DNA from: an uncultured Collinsella sp. | GTDB lineage: Bacteria > Actinomycetota > Coriobacteriia > Coriobacteriales > Coriobacteriaceae | Assembly: GCA_900540095.1 (NCBI GenBank) | Contig: UQEO01000013.1 | Location: 1-29,574, forward strand | Length of the DNA: 29,574 nt | Direction of reading: 5' to 3' | In this document: positions 1-7,920 of the stretch, piece by piece | How the letters are laid out: each line of letters opens with the position of its first letter | How positions within the stretch are numbered: position 1 is the stretch's first letter | Made by a program: the position numbers and the translations under genes | The notes under the pieces: model-generated | Seen by the model: only the letters and a program-made list of their open reading frames with translations | What the model was told of the DNA's origin: nothing | Databases searched by the model: none

Positions 1-943
1 CGATTTGCTCAAAAGCCCCGAGGAGGCGACGGCCGAGGCCGAGCGCATCGGCTGCCCCGTGCTCATCAAGGCGCGTGCAGGTGGCGGCGGTCGCGGCATT
101 CGCAAGGTCGAGCGCGTGGAAGATGCGGCAAAGGCGTTCATCGAAGCGCGTGCCGAGGGCGAGGCCGTTTTTGGCGACGGCGAGTGCTACATGGAGAAGT
201 TCGTCGCGCCGGCGCACCACGTTGAGGTTCAGATTATGGCCGATAAGCAGGGCCATGTGTTTTCGCTCGGCGAGCGCGAGTGTTCGGTGCAGCGCCGCAA
301 CCAAAAGCTGATCGAGGAGAGCCCCGCGCCGTGCCTCGACGGACGCGATGATATTCGCGCGCGCATGCACAAGGCGGCGCGCGACCTGGCTCGTGCCGTT
401 GGCTATGAGGGCGCCGGCACCATTGAGTTTTTGTACTCAGATGACGGCAATTTCTACTTTATGGAAATGAACACGCGCTTGCAGGTGGAGCATCCGGTTA
501 CGGAGTTTGTGACCGATACCGACTTGGTCAAGTGGCAGCTGCGCGTAGCAGCCGGCCAGCCTCTGCCCTTTGAGCAGGAGGACATGCCGGTCCGCAACCA
601 CGCCATGGAGTGCCGCATCAATGCCGAAACGCCGGACTTTCTGCCGTCATGCGGAACGATCACCGCGTTACGTGTGCCGGGTGGTCCGCGCGTGCGCTGG
701 GATTCCGCCATGTTTGCCGGGGCCGCCGTTCCGCCGTACTACGACTCCATGCTCGGCAAGCTCATCGTGTGTGCGCCCACGCGTGACGGCGCCATTCGCA
801 AGATGCGCTCGGCCCTGGGCGAGCTCGTGATTGAGGGCGTGAGCGAAAACAGCGAGCTTCAGCTCGACGTGCTGGCAAACGACGAGTTCTTGTCGGGCAT
901 GTATCACACCGATCTGATGGGGCATCTCTATGCTGATGAATAG
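1..943 (+). CDS. accC: Biotin carboxylase, 3' part (acetyl-CoA carboxylase)
   Basis: This is the C-terminal part (about 313 residues) of biotin carboxylase; the start lies before the window. The enzyme uses ATP and bicarbonate to carboxylate the biotin of BCCP, the first half-reaction of fatty-acid synthesis, in the cytoplasm. Visible are the ATP-grasp glycine-rich loop (KARAGGGGRGIRKV), the segment MEMNTRLQVEHPVTE that carries metal- and bicarbonate-binding residues, and the biotin carboxylase C-domain ending near YHTDLMGHLYADE. Family members are about 450 residues, so roughly 135-140 are missing upstream. The stop codon overlaps the start of accDA by 14 nt, implying translational coupling. 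Related biotin-dependent carboxylases share this domain, but the fused carboxyltransferase next door makes acetyl-CoA carboxylase by far the best reading. Confidence 0.95.
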   Translation, partial: DLLKSPEEATAEAERIGCPVLIKARAGGGGRGIRKVERVEDAAKAFIEARAEGEAVFGDGECYMEKFVAPAHHVEVQIMADKQGHVFSLGERECSVQRRNQKLIEESPAPCLDGRDDIRARMHKAARDLARAVGYEGAGTIEFLYSDDGNFYFMEMNTRLQVEHPVTEFVTDTDLVKWQLRVAAGQPLPFEQEDMPVRNHAMECRINAETPDFLPSCGTITALRVPGGPRVRWDSAMFAGAAVPPYYDSMLGKLIVCAPTRDGAIRKMRSALGELVIEGVSENSELQLDVLANDEFLSGMYHTDLMGHLYADE

Positions 944-2654
944 AAAAGCGAAGACGGTCAATGTCCTTGAGGGGCCGATGACCGAGTCGTGCGCCGAGTT
1001 TCCCGCGCGCCACGTGTTTATCAAGTGCCCGGAGTGCCGCCGCGTGATCGATGAGGCACGCCTGCACGACAACCTCGAGGTCTGCCCTCGTTGCGGCAAA
1101 CACTTTCGCGTGAGCGGTCGCGCGCGCATGCGCATGACGGTCGACGAGGGCACGTTTGAGGAATGGGATGCCAATCTGGCGTCGGAGGACTTCCTCTCGT
1201 TTCCCGGCTATGCCGACAAGCTCAAGAGCGTGAGCGAGCGTTCGGGCGAGCACGATGCCGTTGTGTGCGGCAGGGGCAAAATCTGCGGTTGCGATACCGC
1301 GCTCTTCTTTATGGACGCTAACTTTATGATGGGCTCGATGGGCTCCGTGGTGGGCGAGAAGATCTGTCGCGCATTTGAGCGTGCGACCGAGCTGGGATTG
1401 CCAGTTGTCGGCTTTACCGTTTCGGGCGGTGCTCGCATGCAAGAGGGCGTGACATCGCTTATGCAGATGGCCAAGATTTCTGCGGCGGTTAGGCGCCACA
1501 GCGAGGCGGGCGGCCTGTATATCACGGTGCTCACCGACCCCACGACCGGAGGCGTAACCGCGAGCTTTGCCATGGAGGGTGACATTATCCTGGCCGAGCC
1601 CGATGCCCTGACGGCATTTGCCGGCCCGCGCGTGATCGAGCAGAACATGCACAAGCGCCTACCCAAGGGATTCCAGCGCTCCGAGTTTTTGCTGGAGCAC
1701 GGCTTTTGCGATGCCGTTGTTCCACGTGGCGAGATTGCGCTCACGGTAGGCGAGCTGCTGGCGCTGCACGAAGGGCATGCGCCCGGCCTGGGGGCACCGC
1801 ATGAGATCGTGCATACGGGTCGCCGCGGCAAAAAGCTGGGGCACTTGTTCAAGCGCTCGACGGCACCAAAAACCGCGCTCGAGATTGTCAAGCAGACCCG
1901 CTCGGCAGATCGCGCCACGGCGGGTGAGATGATCTCGCTGGGCCTGGATGGGTTTGTGGAGCTGCACGGCGACCGTTACTTTGGCGACGACGCTGCTGTG
2001 GTGGCTGGCATTGGCTGGAAAGACGGACGCCCCGTAACGGTCATCGCCATCGAGCGCGGCACCACGACCAAAGAGCGCATGCGTCGCAACTTTGGTATGG
2101 CACATCCCGAGGGCTACCGCAAAGCGCGTCGCCTTATGCGCCAAGCCGAAAAGTTTGGTCGACCGGTTCTGTGCCTGGTCGATACTTCGGGCGCGTTTTG
2201 CGGCATCGGTGCCGAGGAGCGCGGCCAGGGCGAGGCGATTGCCCGGAATCTCATGGAGATGAGCGGCCTTAAGACGCCGATTGTCTCGGTGGTGACAGGC
2301 GAGGGCGGCTCTGGTGGCGCGCTGGCGCTATCCGTGGCCGACCGCATCCTGATGCTCTCGAGCTCGGCCTATTCGGTCGTGAGCCCCGAGGCCTGTGCGT
2401 CGATCCTGTGGAAGGATACCGAGCGCGCGAATGAGGCCGCCGAGGCGCTGAAGCTCACGGCCCCCGATCTGCTGGCGCTCGGCATCATCGACGGCATTGT
2501 TGACGATAAGGGCCTGTCGCATGAGGAGATCGCCGGTGCCGTCATGTCCGCGGCATTTGATGCCTTCGATACACTTGGGCGGCTCGACGAGGCGACCCTC
2601 ACAAACCTCCGCTACGAAAAGTACCGCGCAATCGGTCAGTACCGCACGATGTGA
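930..2654 (+). CDS. accDA: Fused acetyl-CoA carboxylase carboxyltransferase beta-alpha (AccD-AccA)
   Basis: A 574-residue protein that joins the beta (AccD) and alpha (AccA) carboxyltransferase subunits, which are separate in E. coli. It transfers the carboxyl group from carboxybiotin to acetyl-CoA to make malonyl-CoA. The N-terminus has the AccD zinc ribbon (C33, C36, C52, C55: CPEC and CPRC). The AccD crotonase fold follows to about residue 290, then AccA from about 305 (TALEIVKQTRSADR, then GDRYFGDD, RGTTTKERMRRNFGMAHPEG, and the oxyanion segment GEGGSGGALAL). The ATG at 930 has ATGGGG seven bases upstream and overlaps accC; an in-frame ATG at 978 has a poorly spaced GAGGGG. The stop codon lies inside a dispersed repeat (2653-2680). 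The two catalytic halves are certain; the exact start is less so. Confidence 0.95.
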   Translation: MLMNRKAKTVNVLEGPMTESCAEFPARHVFIKCPECRRVIDEARLHDNLEVCPRCGKHFRVSGRARMRMTVDEGTFEEWDANLASEDFLSFPGYADKLKSVSERSGEHDAVVCGRGKICGCDTALFFMDANFMMGSMGSVVGEKICRAFERATELGLPVVGFTVSGGARMQEGVTSLMQMAKISAAVRRHSEAGGLYITVLTDPTTGGVTASFAMEGDIILAEPDALTAFAGPRVIEQNMHKRLPKGFQRSEFLLEHGFCDAVVPRGEIALTVGELLALHEGHAPGLGAPHEIVHTGRRGKKLGHLFKRSTAPKTALEIVKQTRSADRATAGEMISLGLDGFVELHGDRYFGDDAAVVAGIGWKDGRPVTVIAIERGTTTKERMRRNFGMAHPEGYRKARRLMRQAEKFGRPVLCLVDTSGAFCGIGAEERGQGEAIARNLMEMSGLKTPIVSVVTGEGGSGGALALSVADRILMLSSSAYSVVSPEACASILWKDTERANEAAEALKLTAPDLLALGIIDGIVDDKGLSHEEIAGAVMSAAFDAFDTLGRLDEATLTNLRYEKYRAIGQYRTM

Positions 2655-2680
2655 CAAAGGGGCAGCCCGCATGTCACATT
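2653..2680. repeat. Short dispersed repeat, copy 1 (upstream of EIIC)
   Basis: A 28-bp sequence running GACAAAGGGGCAG...ATGTCACATT. A 29-bp near-copy at 3917-3945 differs by one indel and one base change. The first bases belong to the TGA stop codon of accDA. TGTGAC (2650-2655) and GTCACA (2673-2678) could pair into a small hairpin in this copy. The two copies bracket the EIIC gene. Confidence 0.75.
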
Positions 2681-2694
2681 GGGAAAGGCGTTCC

Positions 2695-3909
2695 ATGTCA
2701 CAAGTTTCCAACACCACGTTTGCAACGACGGTTTCATCAAACGCCATGGCCGTGGTGGACTATCTGTCCAAAAGCATGATGTCGGCGCTGCCGTTTATTG
2801 TCTGCGCGGCGTTGTTCCGCACCGTCGCCGTCATTATGGGCGAGGGCATGCTGGGCCTGTGGTCTGCCGATTCCGAAATCTATCGCCTGTTCTACAGTTG
2901 GCTCTATAACGCCGGCTACTACTTTTTGCCCATTTATCTTGGTTGGGCGGCCGCCCGCCAGCTCGGTTGCTCGGAGCAGCTGGGCATGATGCTGGGCGGC
3001 GTATTGATTGCACCCGATCTGCTTAAGCTCGTTGATGCCGCCTCGACGACGGGGGCATCGATGACTTCCGTGTATGGCCTGCTTCCCGTGCCGGTCAACG
3101 ATTACACGACGACTGTTATTCCGGTTCTCATCTCGGTGCCCGTGCTATGGCGAGTGGAGTGTTTCTTTTCGCGCGTTATCCCTAAGGCCGTGGCGTTTTC
3201 GTTCGTTCCGTTTGCGACCATGCTTGTCATGGTTCCGGTTTCGCTGTGTATTACGGCGCCGGCGGGCAGCTATCTGGGCATGCTGTTGGGCCAGCTTATG
3301 TTTATGCTTGGCAATTCCGGTGGCATCGTGTCGCTGCTCACGCTCATGGGGCTTGCCGCGGGTTGGGAGTTCCTTAAGATCGCGGGTGTCAGCAACGTTG
3401 TCCTATCGCTTGCCTATGCGCAGTTTATGAGTGTGGGAACGGATTCGTGCATCCTGATCGCCGCGACGATGGCAACGTTTGCCGTTTGGGGCATGCCCTT
3501 TGGCGCGTCGCTCCGCGTTGCGGATAAGGACGAGAAGACGCTCATGCTGGGCTATTCAATCTCGGGTGTTCTTGGCGGCGTAAGCGAGCCGGCGCTGTAC
3601 GGTTGCGGCTTTAAATATGGCAGGTGCCTGACGTGCATGGCCATTGGCGGCGCCGTCGGAGGCCTTGTTGCGGCCGTGGGCCACGTTACGGCCTATACCA
3701 TCGGCATGACGAATGTCCTCATGGTCATTGGCTTTGCCACGGGCGGCATCTCGAACCTGCTGTGGTGCTGCGCTGCCGGAGGTGTGGCATTTGCGGTGTC
3801 TGCGGCGCTGAGCTACTGCTTTGGCGTGGTGCCAGCGAAGGGGCAGGCGACGGGGGACGAAGCCGATTTGCCCGAAACCTCGAAGAGCGTGGCCGAGGCA
3901 AGCGCATAA
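2695..3909 (+). CDS. PTS transporter subunit EIIC, glucose/beta-glucoside superfamily, lone EIIC
   Basis: A 404-residue integral membrane protein with about ten hydrophobic segments, matching the PTS EIIC channel family that imports and helps phosphorylate sugars. The motif GVSEPALYGCGFKYGR (near residues 297-312) corresponds to the conserved G-(I/V)-(T/S)-E-P-A-(I/L)-Y-G signature of beta-glucoside/sucrose-type EIIC proteins. There is no EIIB or EIIA domain in the protein or next to it, so phosphoryl transfer would need partners encoded elsewhere. The start at 2695 (MSQVSN) has GGGAAAGG seven bases upstream; an in-frame ATG at 2671 lies inside the dispersed repeat. The C-terminal tail is hydrophilic and acidic. 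It lies 40 nt after accDA but has no functional link to it, and a repeat copy sits on each side. The sugar cannot be inferred. Confidence 0.85.
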   Translation: MSQVSNTTFATTVSSNAMAVVDYLSKSMMSALPFIVCAALFRTVAVIMGEGMLGLWSADSEIYRLFYSWLYNAGYYFLPIYLGWAAARQLGCSEQLGMMLGGVLIAPDLLKLVDAASTTGASMTSVYGLLPVPVNDYTTTVIPVLISVPVLWRVECFFSRVIPKAVAFSFVPFATMLVMVPVSLCITAPAGSYLGMLLGQLMFMLGNSGGIVSLLTLMGLAAGWEFLKIAGVSNVVLSLAYAQFMSVGTDSCILIAATMATFAVWGMPFGASLRVADKDEKTLMLGYSISGVLGGVSEPALYGCGFKYGRCLTCMAIGGAVGGLVAAVGHVTAYTIGMTNVLMVIGFATGGISNLLWCCAAGGVAFAVSAALSYCFGVVPAKGQATGDEADLPETSKSVAEASA

Positions 3910-3916
3910 ATCGATC

Positions 3917-3945
3917 GACAAAGGGGCAGTCCCGTATGTCACATT
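3917..3945. repeat. Short dispersed repeat, copy 2 (downstream of EIIC)
   Basis: A 29-bp near-copy of the repeat at 2653-2680 (GACAAAGGGGCAG...ATGTCACATT), beginning 7 bp after the EIIC stop codon. Same orientation as copy 1. The outer TGTGAC arm seen in copy 1 is not kept here. Confidence 0.75.
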
Positions 3946-3947
3946 CC

Positions 3948-3980
3948 AAGGCCGTGGCCCGTGCGGGCTGCGGCCTTTTG
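3948..3980 (+). terminator. Rho-independent terminator after EIIC
   Basis: An inverted repeat AAGGCCGTGGCCCG / CGGGCTGCGGCCTT (up to 14 paired positions including two G-U pairs; the loop must open to about four bases) is followed by TTTTG. It begins 38 bp after the EIIC stop codon and ends before the CDF transporter promoter region. Confidence 0.75.
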
Positions 3981-4011
3981 TATCTTGAGGACAAAGTGGC
4001 TACACTACAAT
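3978..4011 (+). promoter_or_regulatory. Candidate sigma70-type promoter for the CDF transporter
   Basis: TTGTAT (3978-3983) is followed 17 bp later by TACACT (4001-4006). An overlapping second choice is TACAAT at 4006-4011 with TTGAGG about 15 bp upstream. It lies just after the terminator at 3948-3980 and about 50 bp before the CDF start. The matches to consensus are partial. Confidence 0.4.
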
Positions 4012-4058
4012 CCGTTTGAGCAATAGATATATAGGTAGTACCGTGGGGGCGGATGTAG

Positions 4059-5213
4059 ATGGTCGAGTGGATTGTTAAGCGTGCGCAGGGCGACCGTGCG
4101 CGCGTGGGCACGTTGACGGGCGTGGTGTGTATTCTCGCCAATGTGGCACTATGCGCTGCGAAGGGCGTAATTGGCGTGCTGTCGGGATCGGTTTCGATCG
4201 TGGCGGACGCCATGAACAACCTGTCCGATGCCAGCTCGAATATCGTGAGCGTGCTGGGCTTTAAGCTGGCGAGCAAGCCGGCCGACCCCGAGCATCCTTA
4301 CGGACACGGTCGCTACGAGTATCTCTCGGGTCTGGTCGTGGCGGCACTCGTGCTGCTGATTGGCGTTGAGCTGGTGAAGTCCTCGGTCGAGCGCGTCATC
4401 CACCCCGAACCTGTCGAGTTCTCGCTTGCCCTGGTGGCAGTTCTAGTGCTTTCGATGGTCGTAAAGCTCTGGATGGCGGCCCTCATCCAAAAGCTCGGCG
4501 ATCGCATTGAGTCCGAGACGCTGCATGCGACCGCGCAGGATTCCAAGAACGATGTCCTTGCCACAGGCGCCGTGCTGGCGTGCGCAATTGTTTCGCAGGT
4601 GACGCACATCAATCTTGACGCATGGGTCGGCCTTGCTGTTGGCGCCTATATTGGCTGGAGCGGCTTTGAACTCATCCAGGATACGGTGAGCCCGCTTTTG
4701 GGGCAGACGCCCGATCCTAAGCTGGTCAAGTACATTCGAGACAAGATCATGAGCTATCCCGGCGTTTTGGGCGTTCACGATCTGATGGTTCACGACTATG
4801 GCCCGGGCAGGAAGTTCGCAAGCGCTCACGCCGAGATGGCAGCCGAGGCCAGCCCGCTGGAAAGTCACGACACGCTCGATAACATCGAGCAGGCGTTTAG
4901 GGACGAGGACGGCATGATCGTCACGCTCCATTACGATCCCATCGTGACCGATGACCCCAAGCTGGCGAGCATGCGCCTGCGCATCAACGCTATGGCTCAA
5001 CAGATCGATAGCCGCCTCTCGATTCACGATCTGCGCTGTGTGCCGGGTCCTACGCACACCAATGTGATCTTTGACTGCGTGCGCCCCTCGGATCTGCAGA
5101 TGAGTGCCGAAGACGTAAAGCACGCGCTGGCGAAACGTGTCGAATCCGAATATCCCAAGTCGATTGCCAAGATCACGATCGACGAAGACTATGTAGGCCA
5201 TACCCACGAGTAG
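4059..5213 (+). CDS. Cation diffusion facilitator (CDF) transporter, probable Mn-type
   Basis: A 384-residue CDF family exporter with about six transmembrane helices followed by a cytoplasmic ferredoxin-like domain; it exchanges divalent metal for protons at the inner membrane. Seen in the sequence: DAMNNLSDASSN in TM2, HPYGHGRYEYLSGL after TM2, and TAQDSKNDVLATG in TM5. The four positions of the transport site read N53, D57, D161, D165 (NDDD). In the family this pattern has been linked to manganese exporters of the MntE kind, whereas zinc exporters usually carry histidine here; that assignment is an inference. The C-terminal region (from about 205) is longer than in minimal CDFs and contains several histidines, including a terminal HTHE. 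GGGGCGGA precedes the ATG. The histidine phosphatase follows 39 nt downstream. Confidence 0.9.
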   Translation: MVEWIVKRAQGDRARVGTLTGVVCILANVALCAAKGVIGVLSGSVSIVADAMNNLSDASSNIVSVLGFKLASKPADPEHPYGHGRYEYLSGLVVAALVLLIGVELVKSSVERVIHPEPVEFSLALVAVLVLSMVVKLWMAALIQKLGDRIESETLHATAQDSKNDVLATGAVLACAIVSQVTHINLDAWVGLAVGAYIGWSGFELIQDTVSPLLGQTPDPKLVKYIRDKIMSYPGVLGVHDLMVHDYGPGRKFASAHAEMAAEASPLESHDTLDNIEQAFRDEDGMIVTLHYDPIVTDDPKLASMRLRINAMAQQIDSRLSIHDLRCVPGPTHTNVIFDCVRPSDLQMSAEDVKHALAKRVESEYPKSIAKITIDEDYVGHTHE

Positions 5214-5252
5214 AGCCGCGCCGATAAAGCTAGTTATATAGAAGGGGAGAGC

Positions 5253-5873
5253 ATGAAGCGTCTATATCTACTCCGCCACGGCCAGACAGAATTCAACGTT
5301 AAAAAGCTCGTCCAGGGTCGCTGCGATTCACCGCTCACCGATCTGGGCCGTCATCAGGCACAGACAGCAGCCGCATGGCTAAAGGCCCACGGCGTTGTCC
5401 CCGACAAAGTAGTCTCGTCGCCTTTGGGTCGAGCCATGGACACAGCTCAGCTCGTCGCAACCGAACTCCTCGGCGCAGACGCAGCAGGCGAGCCCTGCAA
5501 AGGCATCATCGAGCGCTGCTACGGCACCTTCGAGGAAGGCCCGCACGACGCGCTGCCCACCGACGTCTGGGATCCGGGCGAGGACCTGGTCCCCTTCGGA
5601 GGAGAAGGAAGCCGCGCGCTGCAAGAGCGCATGGTAGACACCCTCACCAATCTCATGGGCGCCGAGGGCATAGAAACCCTCCTAGCAGTAAGCCACGGCA
5701 GCGCCAGTCGCCAATTCATCAAGGCTGCAGCCCCAGAGGGCTTCGAGCTCCCAGCAAAACTCCCCAACTGCGCCATCATGGTCTTCGATTTTGACGATAC
5801 GCGAGAAGAGGACGATACGCCCCAATGCAAGTTCACCTTGCAACAAATTGTGGATCCCCAACAAAGTAATTAG
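5253..5873 (+). CDS. Histidine phosphatase family protein (phosphoglycerate mutase-like)
   Basis: A 206-residue member of the histidine phosphatase superfamily (branch 1). The N-terminal LLRHGQTEFN carries the catalytic RHG, in which the histidine is phosphorylated. SPLGRAMDTAQ supplies the second phosphate-binding arginine, IIERCYGTFEEG the acid/base glutamate, and VSHGSASRQF the second histidine. No signal peptide is seen, so it is cytoplasmic. The substrate cannot be read from sequence; members include cofactor-dependent phosphoglycerate mutases, alpha-ribazole phosphatases and broad sugar phosphatases. GAAGGGGAGAG precedes the ATG. It lies 39 nt after the CDF gene and is probably co-transcribed. 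It uses many more A-ending codons (GCA, CTA, GTA, CCA) than the neighbouring genes, which may reflect transfer or relaxed selection. Confidence 0.88.
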   Translation: MKRLYLLRHGQTEFNVKKLVQGRCDSPLTDLGRHQAQTAAAWLKAHGVVPDKVVSSPLGRAMDTAQLVATELLGADAAGEPCKGIIERCYGTFEEGPHDALPTDVWDPGEDLVPFGGEGSRALQERMVDTLTNLMGAEGIETLLAVSHGSASRQFIKAAAPEGFELPAKLPNCAIMVFDFDDTREEDDTPQCKFTLQQIVDPQQSN

Positions 5874-5917
5874 CTGAGCGAGCAGAGTTAAGCAGACATC
5901 AACGTGTCGTCTCCCGA

Positions 5918-6054
5918 GCTTGGCAGAGGGGCGGCGAAATATATTAAGTTTGTCGCGAGTTCCGCACGCAAAGGAAAGCACTTAATGTGCTTTCCGTCTT
6001 GCGCAGGACTGTAGAGCAGCAAACTTAATATATTTCGCCGCCCCTCTGCCAAGC
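5918..6054. repeat. 137-bp palindromic element with perfect 35-bp inverted arms
   Basis: Positions 5918-5952 and 6020-6054 are exact reverse complements over 35 bases (outer end GCTTGGCAGAGGGGCGGCG, inner end AATATATTAAGTTTG). Within the 67-bp centre a second hairpin GGAAAGCAC / GTGCTTTCC (5973-5981 / 5987-5995, loop of five) is nested. No reading frame in it is convincing, and no target-site duplication is obvious. It could be a miniature inverted-repeat element, a strong structural terminator between the phosphatase gene and the ribosomal operon, or both. Confidence 0.85.
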
Positions 6055-6111
6055 CCAGGCGACTCCACGCACTTTACCTGCGTAAACAATGTGAGTGAAA
6101 TATGAATCTCG

Positions 6112-6138
6112 ATGGATACGCCCGCAGCCGTGTATACT
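6112..6138 (+). promoter_or_regulatory. Promoter-like element of the rplC operon (copy 1 of a 26-bp repeat)
   Basis: Positions 6112-6137 match 7977-8002 (in front of rplB) at 23 of 26 bases, with ACGCCCG and CCGTGTATAC in common. TATACT (6133-6138) makes a good -10 box. No good -35 box is found at 17 bp, and the conserved TGGATA lies only 14 bp from TATACT. Presence at the head of two ribosomal protein transcription units supports a promoter or regulator site. Confidence 0.6.
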
Positions 6139-6321
6139 AAACAGCTGTGTGAAACCAGGGGAGTATTCTGGCTGGACAAAATGCCTGCTTAATAGGGTTG
6201 TCAGGTAGTCCGGACGCAATACAAGGCTGGGGAGCACGTCGTATAAGTAGTGGTCCTCTAGGGGCGTACGCTCGGTGGTGTACGCATTGTCCCAAGACCA
6301 CGCGAGAGTTGGGATCATATC
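6139..6321 (+). promoter_or_regulatory. Structured 5' leader of the rplC operon
   Basis: About 180 nt without a plausible gene separate the promoter-like element from rplC. Inverted repeats TGGTC / GACCA (6251-6255 / 6296-6300) enclose GCGTAC / GTACGC (6264-6269 / 6280-6285), so the leader can form a stem-loop ending about 20 nt before the start codon. In E. coli the S10 operon leader binds L4 for autoregulation; a similar role here is only a guess from position. No rpsJ is encoded in this stretch. Confidence 0.45.
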
Positions 6322-6942
6322 TTGATCAGCATGATTCTCGGCCGCAAGATTGGCATGACCCAGGTTTGGGACGAGGACGACAACGTCGTTCCCGTCACGG
6401 TCATCCAGGCTGGCCCCTGCGCTGTCTCGCAGGTTAAAACTCAGGCAACCGACGGCTATGACGCCGTCCAGATCGGTTTCGGCGACATCAAGGCCAAGAA
6501 CGTGAACAAGCCCATGGCTGGTCACTTCGCCAAGGCTGGCGTCGAGCCTGTCCGCTTCCTTCGTGAGGTCCGCGTCGAGAACGGCGAGGAGCACAAGGTC
6601 GGCGAGGTCGTCACCGTCGCTGATTTCGCTGATGTCGAGAAGGTCGACGTCATCGGTACCTCCAAGGGTAAGGGCTTCCAGGGTCGCATCAAGCGCTGGG
6701 GTCAGCGCCGCGGTCCTATGACGCATGGTTCTCACTTCCAGCGTCACCCCGGTTCTATCGGTCAGTGCGCCTATCCTGCGCGCGTCCTCAAGGGCGTCAA
6801 GATGGCCGGTCACATGGGTAACGAGCGCGTTACCGTCAAGAACCTTTCCGTTGTCCGCATCGATGCCGAGCAGAACCTCATCTTGGTCAAGGGCGCTGTC
6901 CCGGGTGCCAAGAATGGTCTCGTCGCCATCCGTATGGCCTAA
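6322..6942 (+). CDS. rplC: 50S ribosomal protein L3
   Basis: A 206-residue L3, an early-assembly 23S rRNA binding protein whose loop reaches the peptidyl transferase centre. The sequence starts ILGRKIGMTQVWD and contains the typical TSKGKGFQGRIKRWG and the loop segment RGPMTHGSHFQRHPGSIG. The chosen start is TTG at 6322, giving the usual few residues before ILGRKIGM, with a weak AGAGTTGGGA upstream. The ATG at 6331 is the alternative and would remove three residues. It is the first gene of the operon here; rpsJ, which normally precedes it, is absent. Confidence 0.95.
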   Translation: MISMILGRKIGMTQVWDEDDNVVPVTVIQAGPCAVSQVKTQATDGYDAVQIGFGDIKAKNVNKPMAGHFAKAGVEPVRFLREVRVENGEEHKVGEVVTVADFADVEKVDVIGTSKGKGFQGRIKRWGQRRGPMTHGSHFQRHPGSIGQCAYPARVLKGVKMAGHMGNERVTVKNLSVVRIDAEQNLILVKGAVPGAKNGLVAIRMA

Positions 6943-6988
6943 GGGCCCAGCCCATTTAGCCCAGCGTCATACCAAGGAGAACACTTAA

Positions 6989-7615
6989 ATGGCAAAGTTT
7001 GAAGTAAAGAACAGCGAGGGCAAGAAGGTCGCCGAGGCCGAGCTCGCCGCTGAGGTGTACGGCATCGAGCCGAACATCCACGTTATGCACCACATCGTCA
7101 AGTGCCAGATGGCCTCTTGGCGTCAGGGCACCCAGTCCGCTAAGGGCCGCTCTGAGGTTTCCGGTGGCGGCAAGAAGCCTTGGCGTCAGAAGGGCACCGG
7201 CCGTGCCCGCCAGGGTTCCATCCGTGCTGCCCAGTGGCGTCACGGTGGCGTTGTCTTCGCCCCCAAGCCCCGTTCCTACGCTAAGCGTATGAACAACAAG
7301 GAGGTCAAGCTGGCTATGCGCTCCGCGCTGTCCGCCAAGCTGGCCGATGGCGAGCTCGTGCTCGTCGACGACTACGGCTTCGAGAAGCCTTCCACCAAGG
7401 CTGCCGTCGCCATGCTCAAGGCTCTCGGCCTTGAGGGCAAGCGTCTGACCATCATCGTTCGCGATGAGGACGTCAACGCCTACCTGTCGTTCCGCAACAT
7501 TCCCAAGACGTTCATCATCACCGCTGACGAGGCCAACACCTACGATCTCGTCAACAACAACGCCGTGCTGATGCCCGCCGACATCGCCGCTCACTTCGGG
7601 GAGGTGCTTGCATAA
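6989..7615 (+). CDS. rplD: 50S ribosomal protein L4
   Basis: A 208-residue L4, which lines the peptide exit tunnel and in E. coli also represses its own operon. Typical features are KQGTQSAKGRSEVSGGG-like tunnel-loop residues (WRQGTQSAKGRSEVSGGGKK), then KPWRQKGTGRARQGSIRA, and a C-terminal Rossmann-like half ending in HFGEVLA. AAGGAG lies about ten bases upstream of the ATG. The stop codon is directly followed by the start of rplW. Confidence 0.97.
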   Translation: MAKFEVKNSEGKKVAEAELAAEVYGIEPNIHVMHHIVKCQMASWRQGTQSAKGRSEVSGGGKKPWRQKGTGRARQGSIRAAQWRHGGVVFAPKPRSYAKRMNNKEVKLAMRSALSAKLADGELVLVDDYGFEKPSTKAAVAMLKALGLEGKRLTIIVRDEDVNAYLSFRNIPKTFIITADEANTYDLVNNNAVLMPADIAAHFGEVLA

Positions 7616-7903
7616 ATGACCGCCCACGAGATCATCATCCGTCCGATCGTGTCCGAGCGTTCCTTCTCCGGCATGGAGCTGAACAAGTACACGTTCGAGG
7701 TCGCCAAGGATGCTAACAAGTATCAGATCAAGGACGCTGTCGAGGAGATCTTCGGCGTCAAGGTCGTTCGCGTGAACACCCTGACGGTCAAGCCCAAGAC
7801 CAAGCGCGTGCGCTATGTCGCCGGCAAGACCCGTTCTTGGAAGAAGGCCATCGTCACGCTGGCCGAGGGCGACACCATCGAGGTCTTTGGCAACCAGGCC
7901 TAA
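7616..7903 (+). CDS. rplW: 50S ribosomal protein L23
   Basis: A 95-residue L23, the protein at the exit-tunnel rim that docks trigger factor and SRP. It has the family pattern IIRPIVSERSF near the N-terminus, YTFEVAKDANKYQIKDAVEEIF, and the basic loop KPKTKRVRY. Its ATG follows the rplD stop with no gap, and its ribosome binding site GGGGAGG lies within the end of rplD, so the two are translationally coupled. A structured gap of about 180 nt follows. Confidence 0.97.
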   Translation: MTAHEIIIRPIVSERSFSGMELNKYTFEVAKDANKYQIKDAVEEIFGVKVVRVNTLTVKPKTKRVRYVAGKTRSWKKAIVTLAEGDTIEVFGNQA

Positions 7904-7920
7904 GACTCGCTGCTGTTGAG

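Noticed and set aside
5982..6179. A small minus-strand frame across the palindromic element
   Set aside because: No ribosome binding site or recognisable domain; most of it lies in the inverted repeat.
6055..6321. A hidden rpsJ or tRNA gene before rplC
   Set aside because: The stretch is too short for S10 and no frame resembles it; no cloverleaf with a T-loop GTTCRA sequence was found.
6180..6437. A small plus-strand frame overlapping the rplC start
   Set aside because: It runs out of frame into rplC, has no good ribosome binding site and an arginine-rich shadow composition.
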